A stretch of DNA of 64,000 nt. Origin: Megascapheus bottae (lineage: Eukaryota; Chordata; Mammalia; Rodentia; Geomyidae). Location of the stretch: NCBI GenBank assembly GCA_024803745.1, contig JANJXV010000049.1:4813501-4877500 (forward strand), written 5' to 3'. Of this stretch, positions 35,095 to 47,029 are shown in pieces. The notes under the pieces were generated by a model. That model did not search any database and had not been told where the DNA came from. It saw only the letters and a list, made by a program, of their open reading frames with translations. The translations under genes and the position numbers were made by a program. Position 1 is the first letter of the stretch. Every line of letters starts with the position of its first letter.

Positions 35095-37219
35095 CGGTTA
35101 GGGTTAGGGCTAGGGTTAGGTTTAGGTTTAGTGCTAGGCTAGGTTAGGGTTAGGTTTAGGGTTAGGGTTAGGATTAGGGTTAGGGTTTTAGGGTTAGGGT
35201 TCGGGTTACGGTTAGGGGTAGGAATAGGGGTAGGGTTAGCGTTAGGAGTAGGGTTAGGGTTAGGGTTAGGGTTAAGGGTAGGGGTAGGGTTAGGTGTAGG
35301 GGTAGGGGTAGGGGTACGTGTAGGGTTAGGGTTACGATTAGCGTTATACTTAGGGTTAGGGGTAGAGTTAGGGTTAGGGTTAGGCTTAGGGTTAGGGCTA
35401 GGGCTAGGGTTACAGTTAGGGTTAGAGCTATGGCTATGTCTAAGGTTAGGGTTAAATTTAGGGTTAGGGCTAGGGCTAGGTTTAGGGTTAGGGTTAGGGT
35501 TAGGTTTAGGGGTAGGTGTAGGGGTAGGGGTAGGGTTAGGGCTAGGAGTAGGGGTAGCGGTAGGTGTAGGGTTAGCGGTAGGGGTAGGGGTATGGTTAGG
35601 GTTAGGGTTAGGTTTAGAGGTAGTGTTAGGGTTTGGAGTGGGGTTAGGGTTAGGGGTAGGGTTAGGGTTAGGGATATGGTTAGGGTTAGGGTTGGTGTTA
35701 GGGCTAGGTTTAGGTTTAGGTTTAGGGTTAGCGTTAGGTGTAGGGTTAGGTTTAGGGTTAGGGTTAGGGGTAGAGATAGGGTTAGGGGTAGGGGTAAGGT
35801 TAGGGTTAGAGGTAGCGTTAGGGGAAAGGTTAGGGTTAAGATTAGGGGTAGGGTTAGGGTTAGGGTTAGGGGTAGGTTTAGGGTTAGGGGTAGCATTAGG
35901 GGAAGGGTTAGGTTTAGTGGTAGGGTTAGGGTTAGAGTTAGGGTTAGGGTTAGGGTTACGGTTAGGGGTAGGGTTAGGGTTAGGGTTAGGGATAGGGGTA
36001 GGGGTAGGGTTACGTTTAGGGTTAGGGTTAGAGTTAGTGGTAGGGTTAGGATTAGGGTTAGGGGTAGGGTTAGGGTTAGGTTTAGAGTTAGGGTTAGGGT
36101 AAGCGTTAGGGGTAGGGTTAGGGTTAGGGTTAGGGTTACGGTAAGGGGTAGGGGTAGGGTTAGGGTTAGGGTTAGCATTAGGGGTAGTGGTAGGGTTAGG
36201 GTTAGGGTTAGCATTAGAGTTAGATGTAGGGTTAGGGTTAGGGTTAGGGTTACTGTTAGGTTTAGGGTTAGGATTAGGGGGAGCTTTAGGGGTTGGGTTA
36301 GTTTTAGGGTTAGGGGTAGGGGTAGGGTTAGGGTTAGGGTTAGGGTTAGGGTTAGGGTTAGGGATAGGTACGGTTATGAGTAGGGTTAGAGTTAGGGTTA
36401 CGGTTACGGTTACGCGTAGGATTAGGGGTAGGGGTAGGGGTAGGGGTAGCTTTAGGGGTAGGGTTAGGTTTAGGGTTAGGAGTAAGGTTAGGGGTAGGGT
36501 TAGGGTTAGGGTAACGGTTAGGGTTAGGATTAGGGTTAGGTGTAGGGTTAGAGTTAGGGTTAGCGGTACGGGTAGCGGTAGGGGTAGGGGTAGGGTAGGG
36601 TTAGGGTTAGGGTTAGGGTTAGGTTTAGGACTAGGGCTTGGGTTAGGGTTAGGGGTAGAGTTATGGTTAGGGGTAGGGGTAGGGGTAGGGGTAGGGGTAG
36701 GTTTAGGGCTAGCACTAGGGTTAGTGTTAGGTTTAGGGCTAGGGCTTGGGTTAGGGTCAGGGTAGAGTTAGGGTTAGGATTAGGGTTACGGTTAGGGGTA
36801 CTGTTAGGGATAGGGTTAGGGTTAGGGGTAGGGTTAGGGTTAGGGTTAGGATTAGTGGTAGCAGTAGGGTTAGATTTAGGGGTAGGTTTAGGGTTAGGGG
36901 TAGGGGTAGGTTTAGGATTAGGGTTAGGATTAGGGTTAGGGTTAGGGGTAGGGGTAGGGCTAGGTTTAGGGTTAGGGTTAGGTTTAAGGTTAGGGGTAAG
37001 GTAAGGGTTACGGTTTGGTGTAGGGTTAGGGGTAGTGTTAGGGGTAGGGTTAGGGTTAGGGTTAGCAGTAGGGGTAAGGGTAGGGATACGGGTAGGGTTA
37101 GGGGTGGGGTTAGGGTTAGGGTTAGGGTTGGGGTTGGGGTTAGGTTTAGGTGTAGGGTTGGTTTAGGGGTAGGGTTTAGGCTAGGGCTAGGGTTAGGGCT
37201 ACGGTTAGGTTTAGAGTTA
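35095..37219 (+). repeat. Higher-order repeat segment P-Q-B'-E'-S
   Basis: P is at about 35,128 and Q at about 35,187. B' is at about 35,424, inside a run that begins GGGCTAGGGTTACAG. E' is at about 35,812 with a second E'-like word at 35,890. TTTGGAGTGGGGTTAGG is at about 35,630, GGACTAGGGCTTGGG at about 36,627, GGTACTGTTAGGG at about 36,797 and S at about 37,013. S to N is about 210 bases, close to the spacing seen at 50.7, 59.4 and 63.5 kb. The same chain reappears at 62.39-63.69 kb. Confidence 0.75.
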
Positions 37220-38590
37220 GGGTTACCTTTAGGGGTAGGTGTAGGGTTAGGTTTAAGGATAGGGTTACGGTTAGGGGTATTGTTAGGGTTAGGGTTATTG
37301 ATAGGGGTAGGGTTAGGATTAGAGTTAGGGTTAGGGTTACGGTTAGGGGTAGGGTTAGGGGTATGGTTAGGCTTAGGTTTAAGGGTAGGTGTAGGGGTAG
37401 GGGTGGGTGTAGGGTTAGGGTTAGGGTTAGGGTTAGCAGCAGGTGTAGGGATAGAGGCAGGGTTAGGATTAGGGTTAGGAGTAGGGGTAGTGGTAGGGGT
37501 AGGGGTAGGGGTAGGGTTAGGGTTAGGGCTAGGGTTAGGGTTAGGGTTAGGGTTAGTGGTAGGTTTAGGGTTAGGAGTAGGGGTAAAGGTAGAGTTAGGC
37601 GTAGGTGTAGGGTTAGGGTTAGAGTTAGGGGTATGGGTAGGGGTAGGGGTAGGTTTAGATTTAGGGTTAGGGTTAGGGGTAGGGTTAGGGGTAGGTTTAG
37701 GTTTAGGTTTAGGGGTAGTGTTAGGGTTAGGGTTAGGGTTAGGGTTAGGGTTAGGGGTAGGGGTAGGGTTAAGGTTAGGGTTAGGGTTAAAGGGTTGGGT
37801 TAGGGTTAGGGATAGGGTTAGGGGTAGAGGTGGGGTTATGGTTAGGGTTAGGTTTAGGGTAAGGATTAGCTTTAGTTGTAGGATTAGGGTTAGGTTTAGG
37901 GTTACGGTTAGGGGCATAGTTAGGGTTAGGGTTAGGGGTAGTGGTAGGGTTAGGGTTAGAGTTAGGGTTAGTATTACATATAGGGGTAGGGTTATGGTTA
38001 CGGTTAGGGGTAGGGGTAGGTTAAGGGTTAGGGTTAGGGTTAGGGTTAGAGTTAGGGTTAGAGTTAGGGTTAGGTTAGGGTTAGTGGCAGGGGTATTGTT
38101 GGGGTTAGGGGTAGGGGTAGAGGTAGGGGTAGGTTTAGGATTAGGGTTAGGATTAGGGTGAGGGTTAGGGTTAGGGTTAGGGTTATTGTTAGGGTTAGGG
38201 GTAGGGTTAGGGTTAGGGATAGAGTTAGGGGAAGGGTTAGGTATAGGGTTAGGGTTAGGGTTAGAGTTAGGGTTACGGTAACGGTTAGGGTTAGTGTTAG
38301 GGATAGGGTTAGGATTAGGGGTAGGGTTAGGGTTAGGGTTAGGGTTAGTGGTAGCGGTAGGGGTAGGGTTAGGGGTAGGGGTAGGTGTAGGGGTAGGTTT
38401 AGAATTAGGGTTAGGATTAGGGTTAGGGGTAGGGTTAGGTTTAGGGGTAGAGTTAGGGGTAGGGTTAGGGGTAGGAGTAGGGGTAGGGTTAGGGTTAGGT
38501 TTGGGGTTGGGGTTAGGGTTAGGGGTAGTGTTAGGGTTAGGTTTAGGGTTAAGGCTAGGGCTAGGGTTAGGGTTAGGGTTAGGGTTAGAG
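37220..38590 (+). repeat. Higher-order repeat segment N-H-I-A, internally shortened
   Basis: A variant N (TTACCTTTAGGGG) lies at about 37,223, H at about 37,309, I-like words at 37,385-37,450 and A at about 38,085. It lacks J, K and L as recognisable words and also B to C. The next N follows at 38,591. I read it as a cycle that lost its middle and was joined to a second N-containing cycle. Confidence 0.65.
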
Positions 38591-41500
38591 TTACCGTTAA
38601 GGGGTAGGGGTAGGTTTAGGGTTAGGGGTAGGGTTACGGTTAGGGGTATTGTTAGGGTTAGGGTTATTGTTAGAGGTAGGGTTAGGATTAGAGTTAGGGT
38701 TAGGGTTACGGTTAAGGGTAGGGTTAGGGTTAGGATTAGGGTTAGGGGTAGGGTTAGGGTTAGGGTTAGGGTTAGCGTAAGGGGCAGGTGTAGAGGTAGA
38801 GGTAGGGTTAGGGTTAGGGTTAGGGTTAGCGGTAGGGGTAGGGGTAGTGGTGGGTTTGGGTTAGGGTTAGGGTTAGGGTTAGGGTTAGGGGCAGGTGTAG
38901 AGGTAGAGGTAGGGTTAGGGTTAGGGTTAGGGTTAGCGGTAGGGGTAGGGGTAGGGGTAGGTGTAGGGTTAGGGTTAGGGTTTGGGCTATGGTTAAGGTT
39001 AGGGGTAGGGGTAGGGGTAGGGTGAGGTTTAGGTTTAGGGTTAGGGGTAGGGTTAGGGGTAGGTTTAGGGTTAGGGGTAGGGTTAGGGTTAGGGTTAGGG
39101 TTAGGGGTAGGGTTAAGGTTATGGTTAGGGTTAGGTTTAGGGGTTGGGTTAGGTTTAGGGATAGGGTTAGGGGTAGGGGTGGGTTGAGGGTTAGGTTTAG
39201 GGTTAGGGTTAGCGTTAGGTGTAGGTTTAGGGTTAGGGTTAGGGTTATGGTTAGGGGTATAGTTAGCGTTTGGGTTAGGCTTAGGTGTAGGGTTAGGGTT
39301 AGAGTTATTGTTAGGGTTACGTGTAGGGGTAGGGTTAGTGTTAGGGTTGGGGTAGGGGTAGGGGTAGGGTTAGGGTTAGGGTTAGAATAAGGGGTAGGGT
39401 TAGGGTTAGGGTTAGGGTAAGGGTTAGTGGCAGGGGTATTGTTAGGGTTAGGGGTAGGGGTAGGGGTAGGGGTAGGTTTAGGTTTAGGGTTAGGTTTATT
39501 GTTAGGGCTAGGGCTAGGTTTAGGGTTAGGGGGAGGGGTTAGGGTTAGGGGTAGGGGTAGGTTTAGGGGTAGGGGTAGGTTTAGGGGTAGGGATTGGGGT
39601 AGGTGTAGGTTTAGGGTTAGGATTAGGGTTAGGGTTAGGGTTAGGGGTAGAGTTAGGGTTAGGGTTAGGCTTAGGGTTAGCGCTAGTGCTAGGGTTACAG
39701 TTAGGGTTAGGGCTATGGCTAGGGCTAGGGTTATGGTTAAGGTTAGGATTAAGGCTAGGGCTAGGTTTAGTATTAGGGTTAGGGATAGGTTTAGAGGTAG
39801 GTTTAGGGTTAGGGTTAGGGTTAGAGGTAGCGTTAGGGGTAGGGTTAGGGTTAGGGTTAGGGTTTGGGTTAGGGTTAGGGCTAGGGGTAGGTTTAGGTTT
39901 AGGGGTAGCGTTAGGGGAAGAGTTAGGTTTAGGTGTAGGGTTAGGGTTAGAGTTAGGGTTAGGGTTACGGTTTGGGGTAGGGTTAGGGTTAGGCTTAGGT
40001 TTAGGGGTAGGGTTAGGGTTAGGGTTAGGGTTAGGTTTAGAGTTAAGGTTAGGGTTAGGGTTAGGGTTTGGGTTAGAGTTAGGGGTAGGCTTAGGTTTAG
40101 GGTTAGGGTTAGGGATAGGGGTAGGGTTAGGGTTAGGGTTAGGGTTACGGTTAGGAGTAGGGTTAGGTTTAGTGTTAGGGTTATGGTTACGGGTAGGTTT
40201 AGGGTTAGTGTTAGGGTTAGGGGTAGATTTAGTTTTAGGGTTCGGGTTAGGGGTAGGGGTAGGGATGGGGTTAGGGTGATGGTTAGGTTTAGGATTAGGC
40301 GTAGGGTTAGGGTTAGGGTTAGGTTTAGCGGTAGGGGTAGGGTAGGGGTAGGGTTGGGTTAGGTTTAGGGTTACGACTAGCACTAGGGTTATGGTTAGGT
40401 TTAGGACTAGGGATTGGGCTAGGGTTAGGCGTAGACTTAGGGTTAGGATTGAGTTAGGGTTAGGGATAGTGTTAGGGGTAGGGGTAGGGGTAGGGTTAGC
40501 GGTAGGTTAGGGTTAGGGTTAGGGTTAGGGTTAGGGGTAGGGGTAGGGTTAAGGTTAGGGTTAGGGTTAGGGTTAGGTGTAGGGTTAGGGTTAGGGTTAG
40601 GGGTAGGGGTAGATTTGGGGTTAGGGTTAGGGTTAGGTTTAGTGGTAGGGTTAGCGTTGGCTGTAGGGATAGGGTTAGGGTTAGGGTGTCGGTTAGGGGT
40701 ATTGTTAGGGTTAGGATTAGGGTTAGTGGTATGGTTAGGGTTAGAGTTAGGTTTAGGGTTAGGGTTAGGGTTAGGGATAGTGCTAGGGTTAGAGTTAGGG
40801 GTAGGGGTAGGGTTAGGTTTAGGGGTAGGGTTAGGGGTAGGGTTAAGGTTAGCGTTAGTTTTAGGGTTAGGGTTAGGGGTAGATTTGGGGTTAGGGTTAG
40901 GGTTAGGTTTAGGGGTAGGGTTAGCGTTGGCTGTAGGGATAGGGTTAGGGTTAGGGTTTCGGTTAGGGGTATAGTTAGGGTTAGAATTAGGGTTAGTGGT
41001 AGGGTTAGGGTTAGAGTTAGGGTTAGGGTTACGGTTAGGTGTAGGTTTAGGATTAGGGCTAGGGTTAGGGGTAGGGTTAGGCTTAGGGTTAGTGTTAGGG
41101 TAAGAGTTAGGGGTAGGGTTAGGGTTAGGATTAGGGTTAGTGGCAGGGGTATTGTTAGGGTTAGGGTTAGGGGTAGGGTAGGGGTAGGTTTAGGATTAGG
41201 GGTAGGGTTAGGCTTAGGGTTAGTGTTAGGGTAAGAGTTAGGGGTAGGGTTAGGGTTAGGATTAGGGTTAGTGGCAGGGGTATTGTTAGGGTTTGGGGTA
41301 GGGGTAGGGTAGGGGTAGGTTTAGGATTAGGGATAGGATTAGGGTTAGGTTTAGGGTTATTGTTAGGGCTAGGGCTAGGGCTAGGGTTAGGGTAAGGGGT
41401 AAGTATAGGGTTAGGGTTAGGGTTAGGTTAGGGTTAGGGTAAGAGTTAGGGGTTGGGTTAGGGTTAGGGTTAGGGTTAGGTTTAGTGGCAGGGGTATTGT

Positions 41501-41865
41501 TAGGGTTAGGGGTAGGGGTAGGGGTAGGCGTAGGGGTAGGTTTAGGATTAGGGATAGGATTAGGGTTTGGGTTAGGGTTTTTGTTAGGGTTAGGGGTAGG
41601 GCTTGGGGTAGGGGTAGGGTTATGGTTAGGTTTAGGGGTAGGGGTAGGTTTAGGGTTACATTTAGGTGTAGGGGTAGGGGTAGGGGTAGGTTTAGGGTTA
41701 GGGGTAGGCGTAGGTTTAGGGTTAGGGTTAGGGGTAGGGGCAGGGGTAGGGTTAGGGTTAGGGTTAGGGTTAGGGTTGGGTTTGGGGTTAAGGTTAGGGG
41801 TAGGGTTAGGGTTAGGTTTATTGTTAAGGCTAGGGCTAGGGTTAGGGTTAGGGATAGGGTTAGGG
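38591..41865 (+). repeat. Most complete N-to-N higher-order cycle
   Basis: The words appear in order: N 38,591; H about 38,675; I-like 38,835 and 38,900; J about 38,981; K about 39,254; L about 39,319; A about 39,428; B about 39,715; E 39,821; F about 40,153-40,225; D about 40,290; G variant about 40,377; C about 40,649 and 40,925; A about 41,143, 41,270 and 41,487; M about 41,650. The cycle is about 3,275 bases. The tripled A comes from short local duplications, with TAAGAGTTAGGGG at 41,101 and 41,232. Confidence 0.8.
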
Positions 41866-44800
41866 TTACCGTTAAGGGGTATTGTTAGGGTTAGGGTTAG
41901 AGTTAGGGTTACGGTTAGGGGTATTGTTAGGGTTAGGGTTATTGTTAGAGGTAGGGTTAGGATTAGAGTTAGGGTTAGGGTTACGGTTAAGGGTAGGGTT
42001 AGGCTTAGGATTAGGCTTAGGGGTAGGGTTAGGATTAGGTTCAGGGTTAGGGTTAGCGTAAGGGGTAGGATTAGGGTTAGGTTTAGGGGTAGGTGTAGGG
42101 GTAGCGGTGGGTGTGGGTTAGGGTTAGGGGTATGGTTAGGGTTAGAGGCAGGTGTAGAGGTAGAGGTAGGGTTAGGGTTAGGGTTAGCGGTAGGGGTAGG
42201 GTTAGAGGTAGGGGTAGGGTTAGAGTTAGGGTTTGGGCTATGGTTAAGGTTAGGGGTACGGGTAGGGGTAGGGTGAGATTTAGGTTTAGGGTTAGGGGTA
42301 GGCGTAGGGGTAGGTTTAGGGTTAGGGATAGGGGTAGGGTTAGGGTTAGGGTTAGGGGTAGGGGTAGGGTTAAGGTTAGGGTTATGGTTAGGGTTAGGGT
42401 TTGGGTTAGGATTAAGGATAGAGTTAGGGGTAGGGGTGGGTTTAGGGTTAGGGTTAGGGTTACGGTTAGGGGTATAGTTAGCGTTAGGGTTAGGCTTAGG
42501 GTAGGGTTAGGGTTAGAGTTAGGGTTAGGGTTACGTGTAGGGGTAGGGTTAGGGTTAGGGTTAGGGTTAGGGTAAGGGTTAGTGGCAGGGGTATTTTTAG
42601 GGTTTGGGGTAGCGGTAGGGGTAGGGGTATGTTTAGGATTAGGGTTAGGGTTATTGTTAGGGCTAGGGATAGGGTTAAGGTTAGAGGTAGGGGTTAGGGT
42701 TAGGTGTAGGGGTAGGTTTAGGGGTAGGGGTAGGGTTAGCGGTTGGGATTGGGGTAGGTGTAGGGGTAGGTGTAGGTTTAGGGTTAGGATAAGGGTTAGG
42801 GTTAGGGGTAGGGGTAGAGTTAGGGTTAGGGTTAGGCTTCGGGTTAGCGCTAGTGCTAGGGTTACAGTTAGGGTTAGGGCTATGGCTAGGGCTAGGGTTA
42901 TGGTTAAGGTTAGGGTTAGGGCTAGGGCTAGGTTTAGGGTTAGGGTTAGGGATAGGTTTAGGGGTAGGGTTAGGGTTAGGGTTAGGGTTAGGGTTAGAGG
43001 TAGCGTTAGGGTTAGGGTTAGGGTTAGGGTTTGGGTTAGGGTTAGGGCTAGGGGTAGGTTTAGGGTTAGGGGTAGCGTTAGGGGAAGAGTTAGGTTTAGG
43101 TGTAGGGTTAGGTTTAGAGTTAGGGTTAGGGTTACGGTTAGGGGTAGGGTTAGGGTTAGGCTTAGGTTTAGGGGTAGGGTTAGGGTTAGGGTTAGGTTTA
43201 GAGTTAAGGGTAGTGTTAGGGTTAACGTTTGGGTTAGAGTTAGGGGTAGGCTTAGGGTTAGGGTTAGGGTTTGGGATAGGGGTAGGGTTAGGGTTAGAGT
43301 TAGGGTTAGGGTTACGGTTAGGAGTACGGTTAGGTTTATGGTTAGGGTTACGGTTAAGGGTAGGTTTAGGGTTAGTGTTAGGGTTAGGGGTAGCTTTAGG
43401 TGTAGGGATCGGGTTAGGGGTAGGGGTAGGGTTGGGGTTAGGGTGACGTTTAGGTTTAGGATTAGGCGTAGGGGTAGGGTTAGGGTTAGGGTTAGCGGTA
43501 GGGGTAGGGGTAGGGGTAGGGTTGGGTTAGGTTTAGGGTTAGGGCTAGTGCTAGGGTTATGGTTAGGTTTAGGACTATGGCTTGGGCTTGGGTTAGGGGT
43601 AGACTTAGGGTTAGGGTTGGGTTAGGGTTAGGGATAGTGTTAGGGGTAGGGTTAGGGTTAGCCGTAGGGTTATTGTTAGGTTTAGTTTAGGTCTAGGGTA
43701 GGGTTAGGGTTAGGGTTAGGGTTATTGTTAGGATTAGGGTTAGGTTAGGGGTAGGGTTAGGGTTATGGCTAGTGCTAGGGTTAGGGTTAGGGTTAGGGGT
43801 AGGTTTAGGGTTAGGGGTAGGGTTAGGGTTAGGGGTAGGTGTAGGGTTAGGGTTAGGGTTAGGGCTAGGGCTAGGGCTAGGGTTAGGGGTAGGGGTAGGT
43901 TTATGGGTAGGGATAGGGGTTAGGGTTAGGGTTAGGGTTAGGGGTAGGGGTAGGGTTATGGTTAGGGTTGGGGTTAGGGGTAGATTTGGGGTTAGGGTTA
44001 GGGTTAGGTTTAGGGGTAGGGTTAGCGTTGGGTGCAGGGATAGGGTTAGGGTTAGGATTAGGGTTAGGGTTAGGGGTAGAGTTAGGGTTAGGGTTAGGGG
44101 TAGGGCTAGGGCTAGGGCTAGGGTTAGGGTTAGGGTTAGGGGTAGAGTTAGGGTTAGGGTTAGGGGTAGGGGTAGGTTTAGGGGTAGGGATAGGGGTAGG
44201 GTTAGGGGTAGGGGTAGGGTTAGGGTTAGAGTTAGGGCTAGGGCTAGGGTTAGGGTTAGGGTTAGGGATTTTGTTAGGGTTAGGGGTATGGTTAGGGGTA
44301 GGGGTAGGGGTAGGGTTAGGGTTAGGGAGAGGGGGAGGGGTAGGTGTAGATTTAGGGTTACATTTATGGGTAGGGTAGGGGTAGGGTTAGGTTTAGGTTT
44401 AGGGTTAGGTTTAGGGGTAGGGTTAGGGTTAGGGGTAGGGTTAAGGTTAGGATTATGGTTAGGGTTAGGGGTAGGGTTATGGTTAGGGTTGTGGTTAGGG
44501 GTAGATTTGGGGTTAGGGTTAGGGTTAGGTTTAGGGGTAGGGTTAGCGTTGGCTGTAGGGATAGGGTTAGGGTTAGGATGTCGGTTAGGGGTATTGTTAG
44601 GGTTAGGATTAGGGTTAGTGGTAGGGTTAGGGTTAGAGTTAGGGTTAGGGTTAGGGTTAGGGATAGTGTTAGGGTTAGAGTTAGGGGTAGGGTTAGGGTT
44701 AGGGTTAGGGTTAGCGGTAGGGGTAGGGTTAAGGTTAGGGTTAGGGTTAGGGTTAGGGTTAGGGGTATGGTTAGGTTTAGGGTTAGGGTTAGGGGTAGAT

Positions 44801-45470
44801 TTTGGGTTATGGTTAGGGTTAGGTTTAGGGGTAGGGTTAGCTTTGGCTGTAGGGATATGGTTAGGGTTAGGGTTTCGGTTAGGGGTATAGTTAGGGTTAG
44901 AATTAGGGTTAGTGGTAGTGTTAGGGTTAGAGTTAGGGTTAGGGTTACGGTTAGGGGTAGGTTTAGGGTTAGGGCTAGGGTTAGGGGTAGGGTTAGGGTT
45001 AGGGTTAGTGTTAGGGTAAGAGTTAGTGGTAGGGTTAGGGTTAGGGTTAGGGTTAGTCGCTGGGGTATTGTTAGGGTTAGGGGTAGGGGTAGGGGTAGGG
45101 GTAGGGGTAGGTTTAGGATTAGGGATAGGATTAGGGTTAGGGTTAGGATTAGGGTTATTGTTAGGGCTAGGGTAGGGTTAGGGTTAGGGTTAGGGTTAAG
45201 GGTAGGTTTAGGGTTAGAGTTAGGTTAGGGTTAGGGTAAGAATTAGGGGAAGGGCTTGGTTTAGGGTTAGGGTTAGGGTTAGTGGCAGGGGTATTGTTAG
45301 GGTTAAGGGTAGGGGTAGGGGTAGGTGTAGGTTTAGGATTACGGATAGGATTAGGTTTAGGTTTAGGGTTATTGTTAGGGCTAGGGCTAGGTTTAGGGTT
45401 AGGGTTAGGGGTAAGGGTAGGGTTAGGGTTAGGGTTAGGTTAGGGTTAGGGGTAGGGTTAGGGGTAGGGT
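41866..45470 (+). repeat. Higher-order cycle N-H-I-J-K-L-A-B-E-F-D-G-C-C-C-A-A
   Basis: The words appear in order: N 41,866; H about 41,950; I about 42,098; J about 42,231; K about 42,473; L about 42,531; A about 42,571; B about 42,880; E 42,994; F about 43,320-43,400; D about 43,456; G-like about 43,545; C variant about 44,024 (GCGTTGGGTGCAGGGAT) and C about 44,544 and 44,846; A variants about 45,057 and 45,281. It is longer than its neighbour through an extra C-bearing block, with M at about 44,351. Its right part is the source of the 47-kb tandem duplicate. Confidence 0.8.
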
Positions 45471-47010
45471 TAGGGGTAGGGCTAGGTCTAGGTTAGGGTT
45501 AGGGCTAGGGTTAGGGTTAGGTTTAGTGCTAGGGCTAGGTTAAGGGTTAGGTTTAGGGTTAGGGTTAGGATTAGGGTTAGGGTTTTAGGGATAGAGTTCG
45601 GGTTACAGTTAGTGTTAGGGATAGGGGTAGGGTTAGCGTTAGGAGTAGGGTTAGTGTTAGGGTTAGGGGTAGGGGTAGGGTTAGGGGTGGGGGTATGTGT
45701 AGGGTTAGGTTTAGGATTAGCGTTAGGGTTAGGGGTTGAGTTAGGGTTAGGGTTAGGCTTAGGGTTAGGGCTAGGGCTAGGGCTAGGGTTACAGTTAGGG
45801 TTAGAGCTATGGCTATGGCTAGGGTTAGGGTTAAGTTTAGGGTTAGGGCTACGGCTAGGTTTAGGGTTAGGGTTTGGTTTAGGGTTTGGGTTAGGGGTAG
45901 GTGTAGGGGTAGGGGTAGGTTTAAGGTTAGGTTTAGGGGGAGGGGGAGGGGTAGGGGTAGGGTTAGGGCTAGGTGTAGGGGTAGCGGTAGGTGTAGGGTT
46001 AGGATTAGGGTTAGGGTTCGGGTTAGGTGTAGGGGTCGGGGTAGGGTTAGGGTTAGGGTTAGGGTTAGGGGTAGGTGTAGGTTTAGGGTTAGGGTTGGGT
46101 TTAGGCGTAGGGTTAGGGGTTGGAGTACGGTTAGGGTTAGGGTTAGGGTTAGGGTTATGGTTAGGGTTAGGGTTGGGGTTACTTCTAGGGTTAGGTTTAG
46201 GTTTAGGGTTATGGGTAGGGGTAGGGTTAGGGTTAGGGTTAGGGTTAGAGGTAGCGTTAGGGGAATGGTTAGGGTTAGGGTTAGGGTTAGGGGTAAGGTT
46301 AGGGTTAGGGTTAGGGGTAGGTTTAGGTTTAGGGGTAGCGTTATGGGATGGGTTAGGTTTAGGGGTAGGGTTAGGGTTAGAGTTAGGTTAGGGTTACGGT
46401 TAGGGTTAGGGTTAGGGTTAGGGTTAGGGGTAGGGCTAGGGTTAGGGTTAGGGTTAGTGGTAGTGTTAGGGTTAGGGTTAGGGTTAGGGTTATAGTTAGG
46501 GGTAGGGTTAGAATTAGGGTTAGGGGTAGGGTTAGGGTTAGGTTTAGGGTTAAGATTAGGGTTATAGTTAGGGGTAGGTGTAGGGTTAGGTTTAGGGTTA
46601 GGGTTAGGGGTAGGGTTGGGGTTAGGGGTAGGGTTAGAGTTAGCGTTAGGGGTAGGGTTAGGGTTAGGTTTAGGGTTAGTTTTAGGGTTAAAGTTAGGGG
46701 TAGGGTTAGGGGTAGGGTTAGGTTTAGGGTTAGGGTTAGGGGTAGCTTTAGGGGTAGGGTTAGGTTTAGGGTTAGGGGTAAGTTTAGGGGTAGGGTTAGG
46801 GTTAGGGTGACGGTTAGGGTTAGGATTAGGGGTAGGTTTAGGGTTAGGTTTAGGGTTAGCGGTACGGGTAGGGGTAGGGGTAGGGATAGTGTTAGGGTTA
46901 GGGTTAGGATTAGGGTTAGGGTTAGGGGTAGGTTTAGGGTTTGAGTTAAGGGTAGGGTTAGGGGTATGGTTAGGGGTATGGAAGGGTTAGGGTTAGGGTT
47001 AGGGTTAGGG
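44281..47010 (+). repeat. Recent 2.7-kb tandem duplication, copy 1
   Basis: The sequence from 44,281 onward reappears from 47,030, a period of 2,749 bases. Up to about 45,080 I see only two substitutions in about 800 bases: GGTTTAGGTTTAGG against GGTTTAGGGTTAGG near 44,393 and 47,142, and GGGGTATTG against GGGATATTG near 45,063 and 47,812. From 45,481 the match continues at offset 2,356. After one hexamer is lost near 46,280, it runs at offset 2,350 to about 47,010. Such identity is exceptional in an otherwise decayed array. Confidence 0.93.
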
Positions 47011-47029
47011 TTAGGGTTAGGGTTAGGGT
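45471..47029 (+). repeat. Higher-order repeat segment P-Q-B'-E'-D'
   Basis: P is at about 45,529, Q-like at about 45,583, B' at about 45,805, E' at about 46,247 (GAGGTAGCGTTAGGGGAATGG context) and a second E'-like word at about 46,335. D' is at about 46,807. It ends in about 8 perfect TTAGGG units (46,984-47,034) that abut the next duplicate. S and N do not follow here; the chain goes straight into the duplicated M-C-C block. Confidence 0.75.
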
